Virus record (IMG/VR): IMGVR_UViG_3300049491_000850 | Coordinates: 31,516 to 95,515 of that record | DNA length: 64,000 nucleotides | Strand: one strand, 5' to 3' | Origin: a virus | Part shown: positions 1 through 8,133 of the stretch, piece by piece | Layout of the letters: the number at the start of each line of letters is the position of its first letter | How positions within the stretch are numbered: position 1 is the stretch's first letter | The notes under the pieces: model-generated | Told to the model about the DNA's origin: nothing | Database searches by the model: none | Seen by the model: only the letters and a program-made list of their open reading frames with translations | Translations under genes and position numbers: made by a program

Positions 1-432
1 ATTATAGCCACGCAAAACATAAAATAAACCTGCTTCACCGTATCTCAAATTAAATTTGTGATATATTCTACCAATCAAGTTCCCAAGAATATTGTACGAC
101 ATGAAGTTTAAGCTACTTTCAAATTCCGATGTTGGTGTCATGAAGAAATCAACTTGGAAATTCTGATAGAGCATCGACATCACGTTTCGAACTTTGTGTG
201 TTTCAACTACTCCTAAATCGTTACATATCTCGACAAACCAATTAGGTCGATTCAATACAATGCCAGCATCAAGAATAATATCCACATCACCATAATCGGC
301 TTTACTGTGGTAGGGTGTTGGTATTCCATATCTTTCACCGAAGTGTTTGTCCAATATGGGTTTGAGTGAAGCAAGAATTTCTTCGTACCTCTCTTTATCA
401 ACTCGTCCGGCTTTAAATAAATTACCTCCCAT
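1..432 (-). CDS. Nucleotidyltransferase-like protein (partial, C-terminus beyond window)
   Basis: The frame is open from the ATG at 432 down to base 1, so the 3' part of the gene lies outside. The first 144 residues contain HSKADYGDVDIIL (about residues 42-54), whose GDVD core is the metal-binding acidic pair of the polymerase-beta-type nucleotidyltransferase fold. That family transfers nucleotides to nucleic acids, proteins or small molecules; the substrate cannot be told here. The start codon overlaps the stop of the upstream gene by one base (TAATG), which fixes the start and implies translational coupling. Fold assignment is moderate; the exact role is unknown. Confidence 0.6.
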   Translation of the reverse strand, partial: MGGNLFKAGRVDKERYEEILASLKPILDKHFGERYGIPTPYHSKADYGDVDIILDAGIVLNRPNWFVEICNDLGVVETHKVRNVMSMLYQNFQVDFFMTPTSEFESSLNFMSYNILGNLIGRIYHKFNLRYGEAGLFYVLRGYN

Positions 433-692
433 TACTCGTAACTTTCGTTTTTTAAAACTCCAATTAATTTTATTAAATCATCTGGTGTTATTGCTTCTTC
501 TGCTTTTGTTTGAAACTCGTCAAATAACTTTTCATAGTTATTCAATGTTGTTTCATTATCTGATACTATTTTCAAAGCATGTCTTGCTTGGAATCCACTA
601 TCTTTTATGATTTGATCATTTTTATAGTTTGCTTCTTCCGCGTAAAACTTTAACGCTTCACTCAATAACTTAATTAAACTTTCGACCTGCAT
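432..692 (-). CDS. Hypothetical protein, 86 aa
   Basis: Small, acidic, mostly helical protein with no motif I recognise. Its stop shares a base with the ATG of the downstream nucleotidyltransferase-like gene, and its start lies 19 bases inside the 3' end of the upstream 118-aa gene, so it is the middle gene of a compact minus-strand operon. The tight packing is the main reason to call it real. No signal peptide or membrane segment. Confidence 0.7.
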   Translation of the reverse strand: MQVESLIKLLSEALKFYAEEANYKNDQIIKDSGFQARHALKIVSDNETTLNNYEKLFDEFQTKAEEAITPDDLIKLIGVLKNESYE

Positions 693-1030
693 GCTATGTC
701 AATCTTTTTTAATGCTTCTTTGAGAGGTAGGTTATACAGACCTCCCTTATCGATGTCGTCCATGATGTTTATACTCAGTAACGTATCGTGTTTTCTTTTT
801 TCATCAACTTCAAGATAAATAAATTTGTGCTCCTTTATTAAAAGAACCGACAAAGTATTGAATCTTGTGATACTTGGTCTGATGTCTTCCAAGCTATGTT
901 TATACACACTGTTCAAAATAGTGCGAAAATCGTTCTCGTATTTTTCCCTATTTTCAAGTCCCTTGACTTTCAGTTCATTCTCAAAATCTTCAAAGATTTT
1001 GCGTTTTTGTACCCTTCCTGCGTTTATCAT
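674..1030 (-). CDS. Hypothetical protein, 118 aa
   Basis: Charged, helix-rich soluble protein of unknown function, with a basic N-terminus (MINAGRVQKRKIF). It overlaps the following 86-aa gene by 19 bases and follows the KTSC-domain gene after a 32-base gap, consistent with one minus-strand operon starting near 1410. I see no catalytic motif, signal peptide or transmembrane segment. Confidence 0.65.
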   Translation of the reverse strand: MINAGRVQKRKIFEDFENELKVKGLENREKYENDFRTILNSVYKHSLEDIRPSITRFNTLSVLLIKEHKFIYLEVDEKRKHDTLLSINIMDDIDKGGLYNLPLKEALKKIDIACRSKV

Positions 1031-1062
1031 ATTCGTCCGTTTATTGGATTATACGTAAACTA

Positions 1063-1410
1063 TCAGGATTTGTTCTTCTCTTCCAGCAATTGTTTTTGCT
1101 CTTCGATCAATTTTAACATGTCTTTTTTCTCAAATTCGTACAATTTATACTCCCGAAAGTAGGTACAATTCGGGTTTTTTGCAATATTTTTTGAGAAGTA
1201 AACACCCTGAGAATCAGAATTTTCGAACCCAACATATAGTTCGGCATCCACGCTGGCATACGAATAAACCACACCTTTCTTAAAAATAATGAAAAGCATC
1301 TTCTTTCCGGGCAAATAAATCGACTTCATGATGTTTGATGAATCGAAAAGTGCCTCATAAAACAACTCCTGTGTTTCTTCGTCTCTTAATTCCTTGCGTT
1401 CGAGTAGCAT
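1063..1410 (-). CDS. KTSC-domain-like small protein, 115 aa
   Basis: Residues about 27-75 follow the KTSC pattern: a Ser/Asn-rich start (SSNIMKSIYL), a strand pair with a G-V-V-Y-x-Y core (KKGVVYSYASV), then S-x-G-V-Y-F. The family is small, often phage-borne, and of unknown biochemical role. A charged coiled tail (EEQKQLLEEK) follows. The gene is divergent from the virion gene at 1435, with only 24 bases between the start codons, and probably heads the minus-strand operon running to the window edge. Confidence 0.6.
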   Translation of the reverse strand: MLLERKELRDEETQELFYEALFDSSNIMKSIYLPGKKMLFIIFKKGVVYSYASVDAELYVGFENSDSQGVYFSKNIAKNPNCTYFREYKLYEFEKKDMLKLIEEQKQLLEEKNKS

Positions 1411-1418
1411 TTGCTAAG

Positions 1419-1426
1419 TATTTATA
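1419..1426 (+). promoter_or_regulatory. Putative late promoter box TATTTATA
   Basis: TATTTATA preceded by AG, eight bases before the ATG at 1435. The short distance would give a leaderless or nearly leaderless mRNA. It belongs to the set of TATTTAT boxes found before virion genes in this window. Confidence 0.5.
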
Positions 1427-1434
1427 GTTGAATT

Positions 1435-2202
1435 ATGGCACTACCTAAGAAAAAAACGGATTTTGTTCTTAACCCTCCAAAAGTTGGATCGGAGTATTTG
1501 AATTATGGCATGGAAAGAATTGAAGAACTTATGATCAAAACAGATAAGAGAACCAATTATTTACCAAAAACCATAGGTCTAAAAGACATCGATCAAGCAG
1601 CCTTCGATTTCGTTAAAAACAAAGATATGAAAATTATCATTGATGGGAAAGACGTGCCTGTTATATTTTTGACCAACGAAAGATGGGCAGAATTCTCGAA
1701 AACTTGGCAATATGTTGACCTTGACAAGAATCTTCTTACACCATTCATTACTATCGTAAGATCAGGTGAAGCGGAAGGTACTCGCCTTGGTAAAAGATGG
1801 AACGTTGCTCAAAGAAGATGTTTCAGATATTTGGATGTGCCTATTCTTGATGAAGGTGAAACAATAAATCTTCGTTTCAAAATTCCAGAACCGATCAATG
1901 TAGATGTTAACTTCGATATTCGTCTGTTCACGAAATATCAAAACGATCTTAATACTTTTGATGAAAAGGTTTTAAGAACTTTTGCAAGCAGACAAGCCTA
2001 TACTTGGATCAAAGGAAACCCTATGCCTATTGTTCACGAATCGTCAGGTACTCCCGGAAATTCTGTTCAAGATGTCAAAGGGGATAGAATGTATGTGAAG
2101 CAACATCAAATCAGAGTGCAAGGTTTTATTCAATCAGATAAAGATTTTCAAATTACAAAAACAACAAGACTACCGAATATTGGTATTACCAATGTCGATT
2201 AA
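1435..2202 (+). CDS. Virion protein, possibly tail/neck terminator (gp15-like?), 255 aa
   Basis: Soluble protein with a strand-rich middle and C-terminal half, including a basic patch (RLGKRWNVAQRRCFRYL, about residues 116-132). Length and general character resemble T4 gp15-type tail terminators (272 aa in T4), but I see no diagnostic motif, so this is only a guess. It has its own TATTTATA box directly upstream and a bidirectional terminator downstream, so it is a single-gene late unit. Its placement among virion genes supports a structural role. Confidence 0.5.
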   Translation: MALPKKKTDFVLNPPKVGSEYLNYGMERIEELMIKTDKRTNYLPKTIGLKDIDQAAFDFVKNKDMKIIIDGKDVPVIFLTNERWAEFSKTWQYVDLDKNLLTPFITIVRSGEAEGTRLGKRWNVAQRRCFRYLDVPILDEGETINLRFKIPEPINVDVNFDIRLFTKYQNDLNTFDEKVLRTFASRQAYTWIKGNPMPIVHESSGTPGNSVQDVKGDRMYVKQHQIRVQGFIQSDKDFQITKTTRLPNIGITNVD

Positions 2203-2325
2203 TCTTTCAATTTCATTTTTTGAAAAAATTATTTCTTGATCATCGATACCAATCATAATTTTTGGTGTTACCACACTATAATTTTCTCTAATGAGATATT
2301 CTATTATTTCGTTTTCAATACTCAC

Positions 2326-2364
2326 AAAAAAGGGTTAAATTTTTACAAATCTAACCCTTTTTTT
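2326..2364. terminator. Bidirectional intrinsic terminator
   Basis: GGGTTA (2332-2337) pairs with TAACCC (2352-2357), flanked by an A run on one side and a T run on the other, so it works on both strands. It sits between the convergent genes ending at 2202 (+) and 2380 (-). Confidence 0.85.
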
Positions 2365-2379
2365 GTTCCTTTAAAATTC

Positions 2380-3177
2380 TTATACTACGCCTAGTTGTGC
2401 TAATATTCTTGGTAAGACTTGTCTTGCTGCTGCCACTAATTCACCAGCCTTGATTGAAGATAATCCACCTTCTGCTGCTGCCAATCCTGCCTGACCAGTT
2501 GCGCCAGCATGAAGTGCTCCTGTTGCACCAACACCAAAGAATGATGCAATGATTCCATAGAACACTAATTTATTTACCATTTTTCTTTTTGCTGGATCAA
2601 GTTTTTGTGTTACTGGTGCAAGTGCTTTATCAATAAGATGCTCATATGTATGGTGCATTTTATCCCCAAAATCTTTTGCTTTCTGACCAAATTGTGAAAG
2701 ATCACCACTACCAACTTTCTTACCTAAAAATGATGCTGCTGCACCAATTAATTTTGTGATTGCTGGAAGTGCCAATGCAGTACCACCAATTAATGAAAAC
2801 AATGCTTCATCTAATTCTTGGGACTCTTGAATTGGTTGTGTTGGTACAGTACCTTGGACTGTTTGAGTTGGCGATACTGGTTGCTGAGGTTGTACCGTTT
2901 GTTGAGCACTTACAGGTTGTTGTAATTGATCAGGTTGACCCGCCAATTCTAATTGACCATCCTTATCACCTGTAGTTTTAGCAGCATTTGCCAAGGCATT
3001 TGGAAGTTCTCCCATTACCTGATTTAATGCTGCCGTAACTTGTTGTTCGAATGCGGCTTCTTCATTTGGATCAATGGTTTCATTAGTCACGATACTTTCG
3101 TTCATTGACTTTTTACCGTTGTATCCGGTCAAATATTTCATTCTGCTGATATGTTCGTTCAGACTACTTTTTCTCAT
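2380..3177 (-). CDS. Putative internal virion protein with shared N-terminal tag, 265 aa
   Basis: The N-terminus (residues 4-19, SSLNEHISRMKYLTGY) closely matches that of the 249-aa protein at 39779. It is followed by a Gln/Pro/Thr-rich linker (about 80-118), then an Ala/Gly-rich C-terminal half with hydrophobic segments (about 125-152 and 200-250). A shared N-terminal tag ahead of a variable body recalls capsid-targeting sequences of T4 internal proteins, which is inference only. A TATTTATA box lies 17 bases upstream (3195-3202), so late expression is likely. The C-terminal hydrophobic part could act on membranes. Confidence 0.6.
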   Translation of the reverse strand: MRKSSLNEHISRMKYLTGYNGKKSMNESIVTNETIDPNEEAAFEQQVTAALNQVMGELPNALANAAKTTGDKDGQLELAGQPDQLQQPVSAQQTVQPQQPVSPTQTVQGTVPTQPIQESQELDEALFSLIGGTALALPAITKLIGAAASFLGKKVGSGDLSQFGQKAKDFGDKMHHTYEHLIDKALAPVTQKLDPAKRKMVNKLVFYGIIASFFGVGATGALHAGATGQAGLAAAEGGLSSIKAGELVAAARQVLPRILAQLGVV

Positions 3178-3194
3178 AAAAACTGCGATTTCTC

Positions 3195-3202
3195 TATAAA
3201 TA
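3195..3202 (-). promoter_or_regulatory. Putative late promoter box TATTTATA
   Basis: On the minus strand the box reads TATTTATA and ends 17 bases before the start codon at 3177. Confidence 0.5.
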
Positions 3203-3203
3203 C

Positions 3204-3980
3204 TTAAATTGTAATGTAACTTCCGCTATTGTCAAACGTATTTCCAGAAGGATAATTAGGTTTTTCAACCGGAATCGACTGCACCGTAGCATTGACGAAC
3301 GAGTCGTATACAGGGTTAAGTAATTCTCTCAATACTATTGGTGTGTAAACTGGCACGAAACTATATTGAAGCGTATTGGGGTTAATGTTAATTTTGTGAT
3401 AAAGTTTCTCCTGTGTTGTGACAGCAGGTGCATTTTGATTAAAGAAGGAGTAAAACTTACCAGACTTTGCAGAATAAAATAAAAACTTAATATAGAAATC
3501 TCTACTAGTTCCACTCATGCTATCTAAAACAGATTGTGCAACATAGAGATTAGAAAATTCATTGTCAGCATTGAAGGTGTAACTTGCCACCAGATTACTT
3601 TTTGCAAAATCAAAACCGTTATAGTATCCAGTATGTTTTTTGCTTTGCACTTCATCTCTAAACGAATCAAATAATTGAATCACATAGAAACTGTTTTTTG
3701 CTGCAACAGTGTTGTAGTCAGTGAAACCAGTAAATTCCAACGGTGCTACTTTATTACTTGTATATATTGTACCATTCCAAAACTGAAATTGAATTATTGC
3801 AGAGGCACTTGGAAGTATTCTTCTTGTTTCAGCATCAGTAACATCATTGATTGAAGTATCTGTTTCATCTTCCACAGCTTTTGTTACATCATCATCATAA
3901 CCCAATAGGTTTCCAATTCCTTTAAGTGGAATCATTATACTCTGATCATTATCCGTTAATCTAATTGAAATCTTTTTCAT
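3204..3980 (-). CDS. Unknown virion protein, 258 aa
   Basis: Strand-rich, aromatic protein without a recognised motif. The start at 3980 is preferred because its ATG overlaps the upstream stop by one base (TAATG); an ATG at 3989 would add three residues. It is co-transcribed with the 384-aa gene from the TATTTATA box at 5139. Pairing with a large strand-rich protein in the virion region suggests a baseplate, fibre or decoration component; I cannot be more precise. Confidence 0.6.
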   Translation of the reverse strand: MKKISIRLTDNDQSIMIPLKGIGNLLGYDDDVTKAVEDETDTSINDVTDAETRRILPSASAIIQFQFWNGTIYTSNKVAPLEFTGFTDYNTVAAKNSFYVIQLFDSFRDEVQSKKHTGYYNGFDFAKSNLVASYTFNADNEFSNLYVAQSVLDSMSGTSRDFYIKFLFYSAKSGKFYSFFNQNAPAVTTQEKLYHKININPNTLQYSFVPVYTPIVLRELLNPVYDSFVNATVQSIPVEKPNYPSGNTFDNSGSYITI

Positions 3981-5134
3981 TAGGTGCATCTATTACCTAA
4001 ACCACTCAAAGGAGTGTTCGGTTTAGTATTAAGTTTAGAGTTAGGGCCGAACTTGATTGCGCTGAACACACTGTTGGTATTTGCATGATCAGGATCAGGT
4101 GTCAATGGCAACGTAATTGGAGTGAATACGTAATGTCTTTTATTAACAAACGGATAATCAACTCCCGAATTAGTTATTGGATCGATATAACCGTTAGGTA
4201 GAATATCTCTCCACACATAATTACCATTTCCGTCTGGTATTAACGTTGCATATGAAGGAATAGTAAAATCGTTTTCAGTTCCACCTGAAATATTCGCAGT
4301 GATTACTTCATCACCGAAATCTCTAAGTTTGATTGGAATGAACGGATTATACTTGAACTGTAACACACCAACATCGTAAGGAAATGTTATATAGTTTGTC
4401 ATTCTTTTTTCAACCGTTTGACTGAAAGATAAGAGTTGATAATTAACAACGTCACCCATCAATACGTCACCAACATTGTAGCCAGTACTCATATTATAGA
4501 CAACATCTTCGTATGTTTCAGTTATCCAATTATAATATTTATAAGTTTCGGGCGTACCGTTTCCGTTCGTTCTTTTCTTATAGACAAAATGTAAATAAAG
4601 TTCTGTAAACGGAAATCCAAAAGAATCTCTATACCCTTCAAGACTAAAGTCAATGTTGAACCCATAATTATAATTAAAATTGAAGAAGATATTTCTCCCG
4701 AAGCCAGCCTTGAATACTTCCCCGTTTCCCAACTTAGTTGCAACAACGTAATTTCTTATATAAGAGTCTCCACTTATATGTGTATGCCCGGTTGACGGGT
4801 AACATAGGTACATGTCAAATGAATATGGTAGGTTTTTCGTATTACCACTTAATTCATCCCCAAGTCTTGGTGGAGTGAAGAAATCGGTTAACACTTTGTA
4901 TTGACGTTTTAGTCCATTAATAATAGAGATAAAATCCGCTCTGCCGTAAACACGATATGTTTCGCTCTCTTGTCTCTCTGCATCAAATAACGCTGCCACA
5001 TCAATAACTGAGGATTCATTATAGGAAAGGATTTCCATTGAAGAGTTTGTGAGTTCAATATTAATGTTCTGGTCAACATTAATAGCATCCACATTCTTCT
5101 TCGAACCCAACTGTATGATCAAATTTTCATCCAT
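3980..5134 (-). CDS. Unknown virion protein, 384 aa
   Basis: Large strand-rich protein with many Tyr, Phe and Asn residues and no signal peptide, typical of tail-fibre or baseplate components. No catalytic motif was seen. It is the first gene of a two-gene late unit, and its stop overlaps the next start. The late-promoter-like box lies only four bases before the ATG, so its mRNA may be leaderless. The C-terminus is Pro/Asn/Thr-rich. Confidence 0.6.
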   Translation of the reverse strand: MDENLIIQLGSKKNVDAINVDQNINIELTNSSMEILSYNESSVIDVAALFDAERQESETYRVYGRADFISIINGLKRQYKVLTDFFTPPRLGDELSGNTKNLPYSFDMYLCYPSTGHTHISGDSYIRNYVVATKLGNGEVFKAGFGRNIFFNFNYNYGFNIDFSLEGYRDSFGFPFTELYLHFVYKKRTNGNGTPETYKYYNWITETYEDVVYNMSTGYNVGDVLMGDVVNYQLLSFSQTVEKRMTNYITFPYDVGVLQFKYNPFIPIKLRDFGDEVITANISGGTENDFTIPSYATLIPDGNGNYVWRDILPNGYIDPITNSGVDYPFVNKRHYVFTPITLPLTPDPDHANTNSVFSAIKFGPNSKLNTKPNTPLSGLGNRCT

Positions 5135-5138
5135 ATCC

Positions 5139-5146
5139 TATAAATA
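5139..5146 (-). promoter_or_regulatory. Putative late promoter box TATTTATA
   Basis: Minus-strand TATTTATA ending four bases before the ATG at 5134. If it acts as a -10/-7 element, transcription would begin at or just inside the start codon. Confidence 0.45.
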
Positions 5147-5239
5147 GTTCAAAAAATTATTGGGTTTTGCGCAACCTTTAATCAAAACCCCCGTATAATA
5201 CAATAGAAAGCAATTAAAAACTTTAAAAAAACAAGAATT

Positions 5240-5764
5240 ATGAAAAACAAGAATTTAGTATCCCTTTTGGCAATCGCAATGATCGCCCTCTTTTCAGTAA
5301 CTTTAACAAGTTGCGGTGATGAATCGGAAGACCCTAAACCAGCAACGAAGACTGACCTGCAAAAGGTTCAGGAAGCGATTGCAGGTTCTACATGGACACT
5401 TGAGACTGCTACAGTTGAAACTGGTTCTCAAAGTTATCACTACAATGGTGATTGTGATTTTACCGTGTTCGCTGGTAACACTGCACTTGCCACTAACTCA
5501 ACTGATTTTGCATACACTTTCAGTGCTGATGGTACTAAGGTATCTTATGTTGAACAGTGTGGTTCACAAACAGGTACTAATATTCCGTACACTGTTACGC
5601 AATCAGGTAACGTTTATACTGTTACTTATAAGCACGGATCGTCAGACGTTAAATTTGAACTTCTTACTCAACTTGAGGATATTAATGACACTGAGATAAA
5701 TGTGAAACGAGTTTCCCCGCTTTATGGTGGAGCAACATACGTGAAACTTATCTTCGCAAAATAA
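5240..5764 (+). CDS. Small secreted lipoprotein, 174 aa
   Basis: The N-terminus is a type II signal peptide: positive MKNKN, a hydrophobic core (about 6-21) and lipobox LTSC with Cys25 as the lipidated residue. The acidic stretch after Cys (GDESEDPKP) resembles the signal that sends Bacteroidota lipoproteins to the outer surface. Residues about 47-174 look like a small beta-barrel or lipocalin-like domain (SGS-TWTLETA type start). It is a lone plus-strand gene between minus-strand virion genes and ends at a strong terminator. A host-derived cargo gene is likely, possibly acting in superinfection exclusion, but that is inference. Confidence 0.8.
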   Translation: MKNKNLVSLLAIAMIALFSVTLTSCGDESEDPKPATKTDLQKVQEAIAGSTWTLETATVETGSQSYHYNGDCDFTVFAGNTALATNSTDFAYTFSADGTKVSYVEQCGSQTGTNIPYTVTQSGNVYTVTYKHGSSDVKFELLTQLEDINDTEINVKRVSPLYGGATYVKLIFAK

Positions 5765-5782
5765 GCCCCACTTTAAATAAAC

Positions 5783-5813
5783 AAAAAAGCCTCCCGATAA
5801 AGGAGGCTTTTTT
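5783..5813. terminator. Strong bidirectional terminator
   Basis: GCCTCC (5789-5794) pairs with GGAGGC (5802-5807) around a 7-base loop, extended by A and T runs. It serves the lipoprotein gene (+) and the end of the 728-aa gene (-). Confidence 0.9.
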
Positions 5814-7999
5814 TATGCACTTATAATTCCATTCTCTAGTAAGAATCGAATGATGTCAGAAGTTTTAATACCACGATAGAAGTATGACGAACCAGAAGTC
5901 TTTTTTGGATAGTCACCTTCCAATGCGTTAGGGCCGGAAAACACAACATCACCAGAAGTAAATCCTTTTTGATCTGGAATTGATTGTACAATTTTAACCA
6001 AATCACTTTGTGGCACTTCAACAAATGTTGCTTTGTGCATATCTGATCTCAAGAAATATGATAAATCGGTTCTAAAGCCAACAACTCGATATGGATTTGT
6101 GATTGTCATATCAGTACCACTACCATAATCAGTTGACAATAATCTAGTAACGTCATACGTACCAGCAGTGTAATTAGCAATTTGTGGAAAGTATATACAA
6201 AAGTTTAACCATTCAGCACCAAAAACTGGTCTGTTTGGAAGTATTTCACCACCACCACTACCTCCTTTTCCCCAATCTGCAATTCCATTGTATGCAAACC
6301 CTTCATCAACATCAGCACTTGGATAAAATTCAGGGAATGCATCGACATCTGCTTGAGTAACCACATCTCCTACGTTACCAGCATTCCACCAGATGCTTTG
6401 AGTAATGTCATCAAATCTAATTGGTTCATTGCTAACACCTTCGTATTCCTTCATCAAACCATGATATTTTGATATTGTATATATTTTCCCACCAGTGAAC
6501 TTAAAAAATTGTTTACGCCATGCTTCATTCAATGCAAGACGATCAGCCTGATTTTTTCCGGCAACAGTTCCGGCTCTTTCAGAAGTAAATGTTTTAAGAT
6601 CAGTAACTCCCGCATAATAATTAGATACTGCATATTGAGGTATTTTTAAACGACCTCTATCACTTCTATCTCTATCAGTTCTCGATCTGCCGGGTGGATT
6701 ATTATAAAAATCTAATTCAGGTGCATAGTTAATAATGAACATTCCATAAAAATCAGTGAATATTCCTGCTGGATCATCTTCTGTTGTCGGAACGAGAACA
6801 CCAAATTCATCAACAACCATTTTATTTCTATTACATGGCAGTGTTAAAATAAAAACACCATCATCAATAATTTCACCATATTGTGTTTTAGCTAATAATT
6901 GAATATCACTCTGTGTATTGATATTGGCTGCGGTGAATATGTTAAGGTTCACAGTGGTATCAACTGAGGTGCTAACAGGACTAATTTCTGATTCTGTTAT
7001 ATTGGGATTTATCGTGTATACGTCAATTGAATATTTACCGATTCTTTTTGATGCGATACCGTTATTAAATTTTACACCTTGATTTCTCGTTGAACCATTA
7101 GCCTCTAAAGTTCTATTAATACTCATGGCAGACATTGAGTCATCTCTATCACCAAAGAAATTATCATAACCCCACACAGCATCATAGTTGTCTGTGAATC
7201 CTGCACCGAACACGGTTACAGAAGTTACGAGTGTTGCTTTGATTTTAAAATCCTGACGAGTAATACCTATTTCGAAATTATCCGAGTCACCCCAAAAAGG
7301 TCTTACGTCAACACTTACATTTTGTAAATCAATACTTGGAATGTTATCTAAGTCAGTACTGAATTTAATTTTATTTCCGTTGAACAATTGTTCAGCATAA
7401 CCTAATTGACTAACCATTGTTGCCGGAGTCATTGAGTATTGACCAATGTCAGTGATGTCAACTGACATGTGAACGGTTTGAATACCTATTGGTGCTCCAA
7501 AAATCATATAGTCACCTGATTGATTGGTGACAGTTGTGAACTTGTAGTATTTCTGATACACCTCCAAATAAGTTGGATTGGTTGTGAATTCCTCTTTGGT
7601 AGCAAAGGTTCCTACTGGAACTGCTGGTGCATACGAACCTACTATAAGGAATGGATTGTTAACTGCAACTCTTGGTAGCAAGTTATATTTCACACCATCA
7701 AGGTTTTTATCACGGGGAGACGTATAGGGATAGATCGCAGTAATCTCTGAATTAGCTGCATCTTCATCCGACAACGGGATGAAAACCGAAATCTTTGCAT
7801 TTGGGATACCGATACCTCCATTTGCTACAACTCTACCCACGATTACACCATAATCCGAATTGAAGGTTCCATAGATGTCTTTTTGACTGATTTTGAGCGA
7901 TAATATCTCAAAAAAATCAACATCGTTTTCTAGTTTAGTTGTTAAGTATTTATCTGTACCTCCTACGGTGGTTCTGATTCTGACAGACTTATTTGACAT
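5813..7999 (-). CDS. Large virion protein with carboxypeptidase-regulatory-like fold, 728 aa
   Basis: The N-terminal third reads as a carboxypeptidase-regulatory-like beta-sandwich: GVIVGRVVANGGIGIPNAKI (about 51-70), with a later NQSGDYMIFGAPIG return strand (about 158-171). The rest is strand-rich with a basic patch (SRTDRDRSDRGRLK) and a Gly-rich loop (GKGGSGGGE). Such folds occur in surface and baseplate proteins of Bacteroidota phages; the exact place in the tail is unknown. A TATTTATA box lies 17 bases upstream, divergent from the sheath promoter. Baseplate wedge or fibre attachment is the best guess. Confidence 0.6.
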   Translation of the reverse strand: MSNKSVRIRTTVGGTDKYLTTKLENDVDFFEILSLKISQKDIYGTFNSDYGVIVGRVVANGGIGIPNAKISVFIPLSDEDAANSEITAIYPYTSPRDKNLDGVKYNLLPRVAVNNPFLIVGSYAPAVPVGTFATKEEFTTNPTYLEVYQKYYKFTTVTNQSGDYMIFGAPIGIQTVHMSVDITDIGQYSMTPATMVSQLGYAEQLFNGNKIKFSTDLDNIPSIDLQNVSVDVRPFWGDSDNFEIGITRQDFKIKATLVTSVTVFGAGFTDNYDAVWGYDNFFGDRDDSMSAMSINRTLEANGSTRNQGVKFNNGIASKRIGKYSIDVYTINPNITESEISPVSTSVDTTVNLNIFTAANINTQSDIQLLAKTQYGEIIDDGVFILTLPCNRNKMVVDEFGVLVPTTEDDPAGIFTDFYGMFIINYAPELDFYNNPPGRSRTDRDRSDRGRLKIPQYAVSNYYAGVTDLKTFTSERAGTVAGKNQADRLALNEAWRKQFFKFTGGKIYTISKYHGLMKEYEGVSNEPIRFDDITQSIWWNAGNVGDVVTQADVDAFPEFYPSADVDEGFAYNGIADWGKGGSGGGEILPNRPVFGAEWLNFCIYFPQIANYTAGTYDVTRLLSTDYGSGTDMTITNPYRVVGFRTDLSYFLRSDMHKATFVEVPQSDLVKIVQSIPDQKGFTSGDVVFSGPNALEGDYPKKTSGSSYFYRGIKTSDIIRFLLENGIISA

Positions 8000-8016
8000 A
8001 GTTTGATATTATACTT

Positions 8017-8024
8017 TATAAATA
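8017..8024 (-). promoter_or_regulatory. Putative late promoter box TATTTATA
   Basis: Minus-strand TATTTATA 17 bases before the start of the 728-aa gene. It forms a divergent pair with the plus-strand box at 8064. Confidence 0.55.
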
Positions 8025-8063
8025 CAAATCTAAGAAATTAACTGATTTTGTTCGCAGAGAAAG

Positions 8064-8071
8064 TATTTATA
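8064..8071 (+). promoter_or_regulatory. Putative late promoter box TATTTATA (tail sheath)
   Basis: AGTATTTATA lies 62 bases upstream of the sheath start codon, leaving room for a leader of about 55 bases. Confidence 0.55.
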
Positions 8072-8133
8072 AAAAAATGTTGAATTCAGGACAAGGGATT
8101 TAATAACAATAAACTAAAATTCAATAACAAAAC

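Noticed and set aside
2170-2325. 51-codon minus-strand frame with GTG start (protein-like, ILE/GLU-rich)
   Set aside because: It starts immediately after a bidirectional terminator, overlaps the end of the 255-aa gene by 33 bases and has no visible promoter or coupled neighbour. It could be real, but support is too weak.
5180-5210. TATAAT-like box upstream of the lipoprotein gene
   Set aside because: The upstream TTG spacing does not fit either sigma70 or the Bacteroidota consensus well, so I do not list it as a promoter, though the gene must have one nearby.
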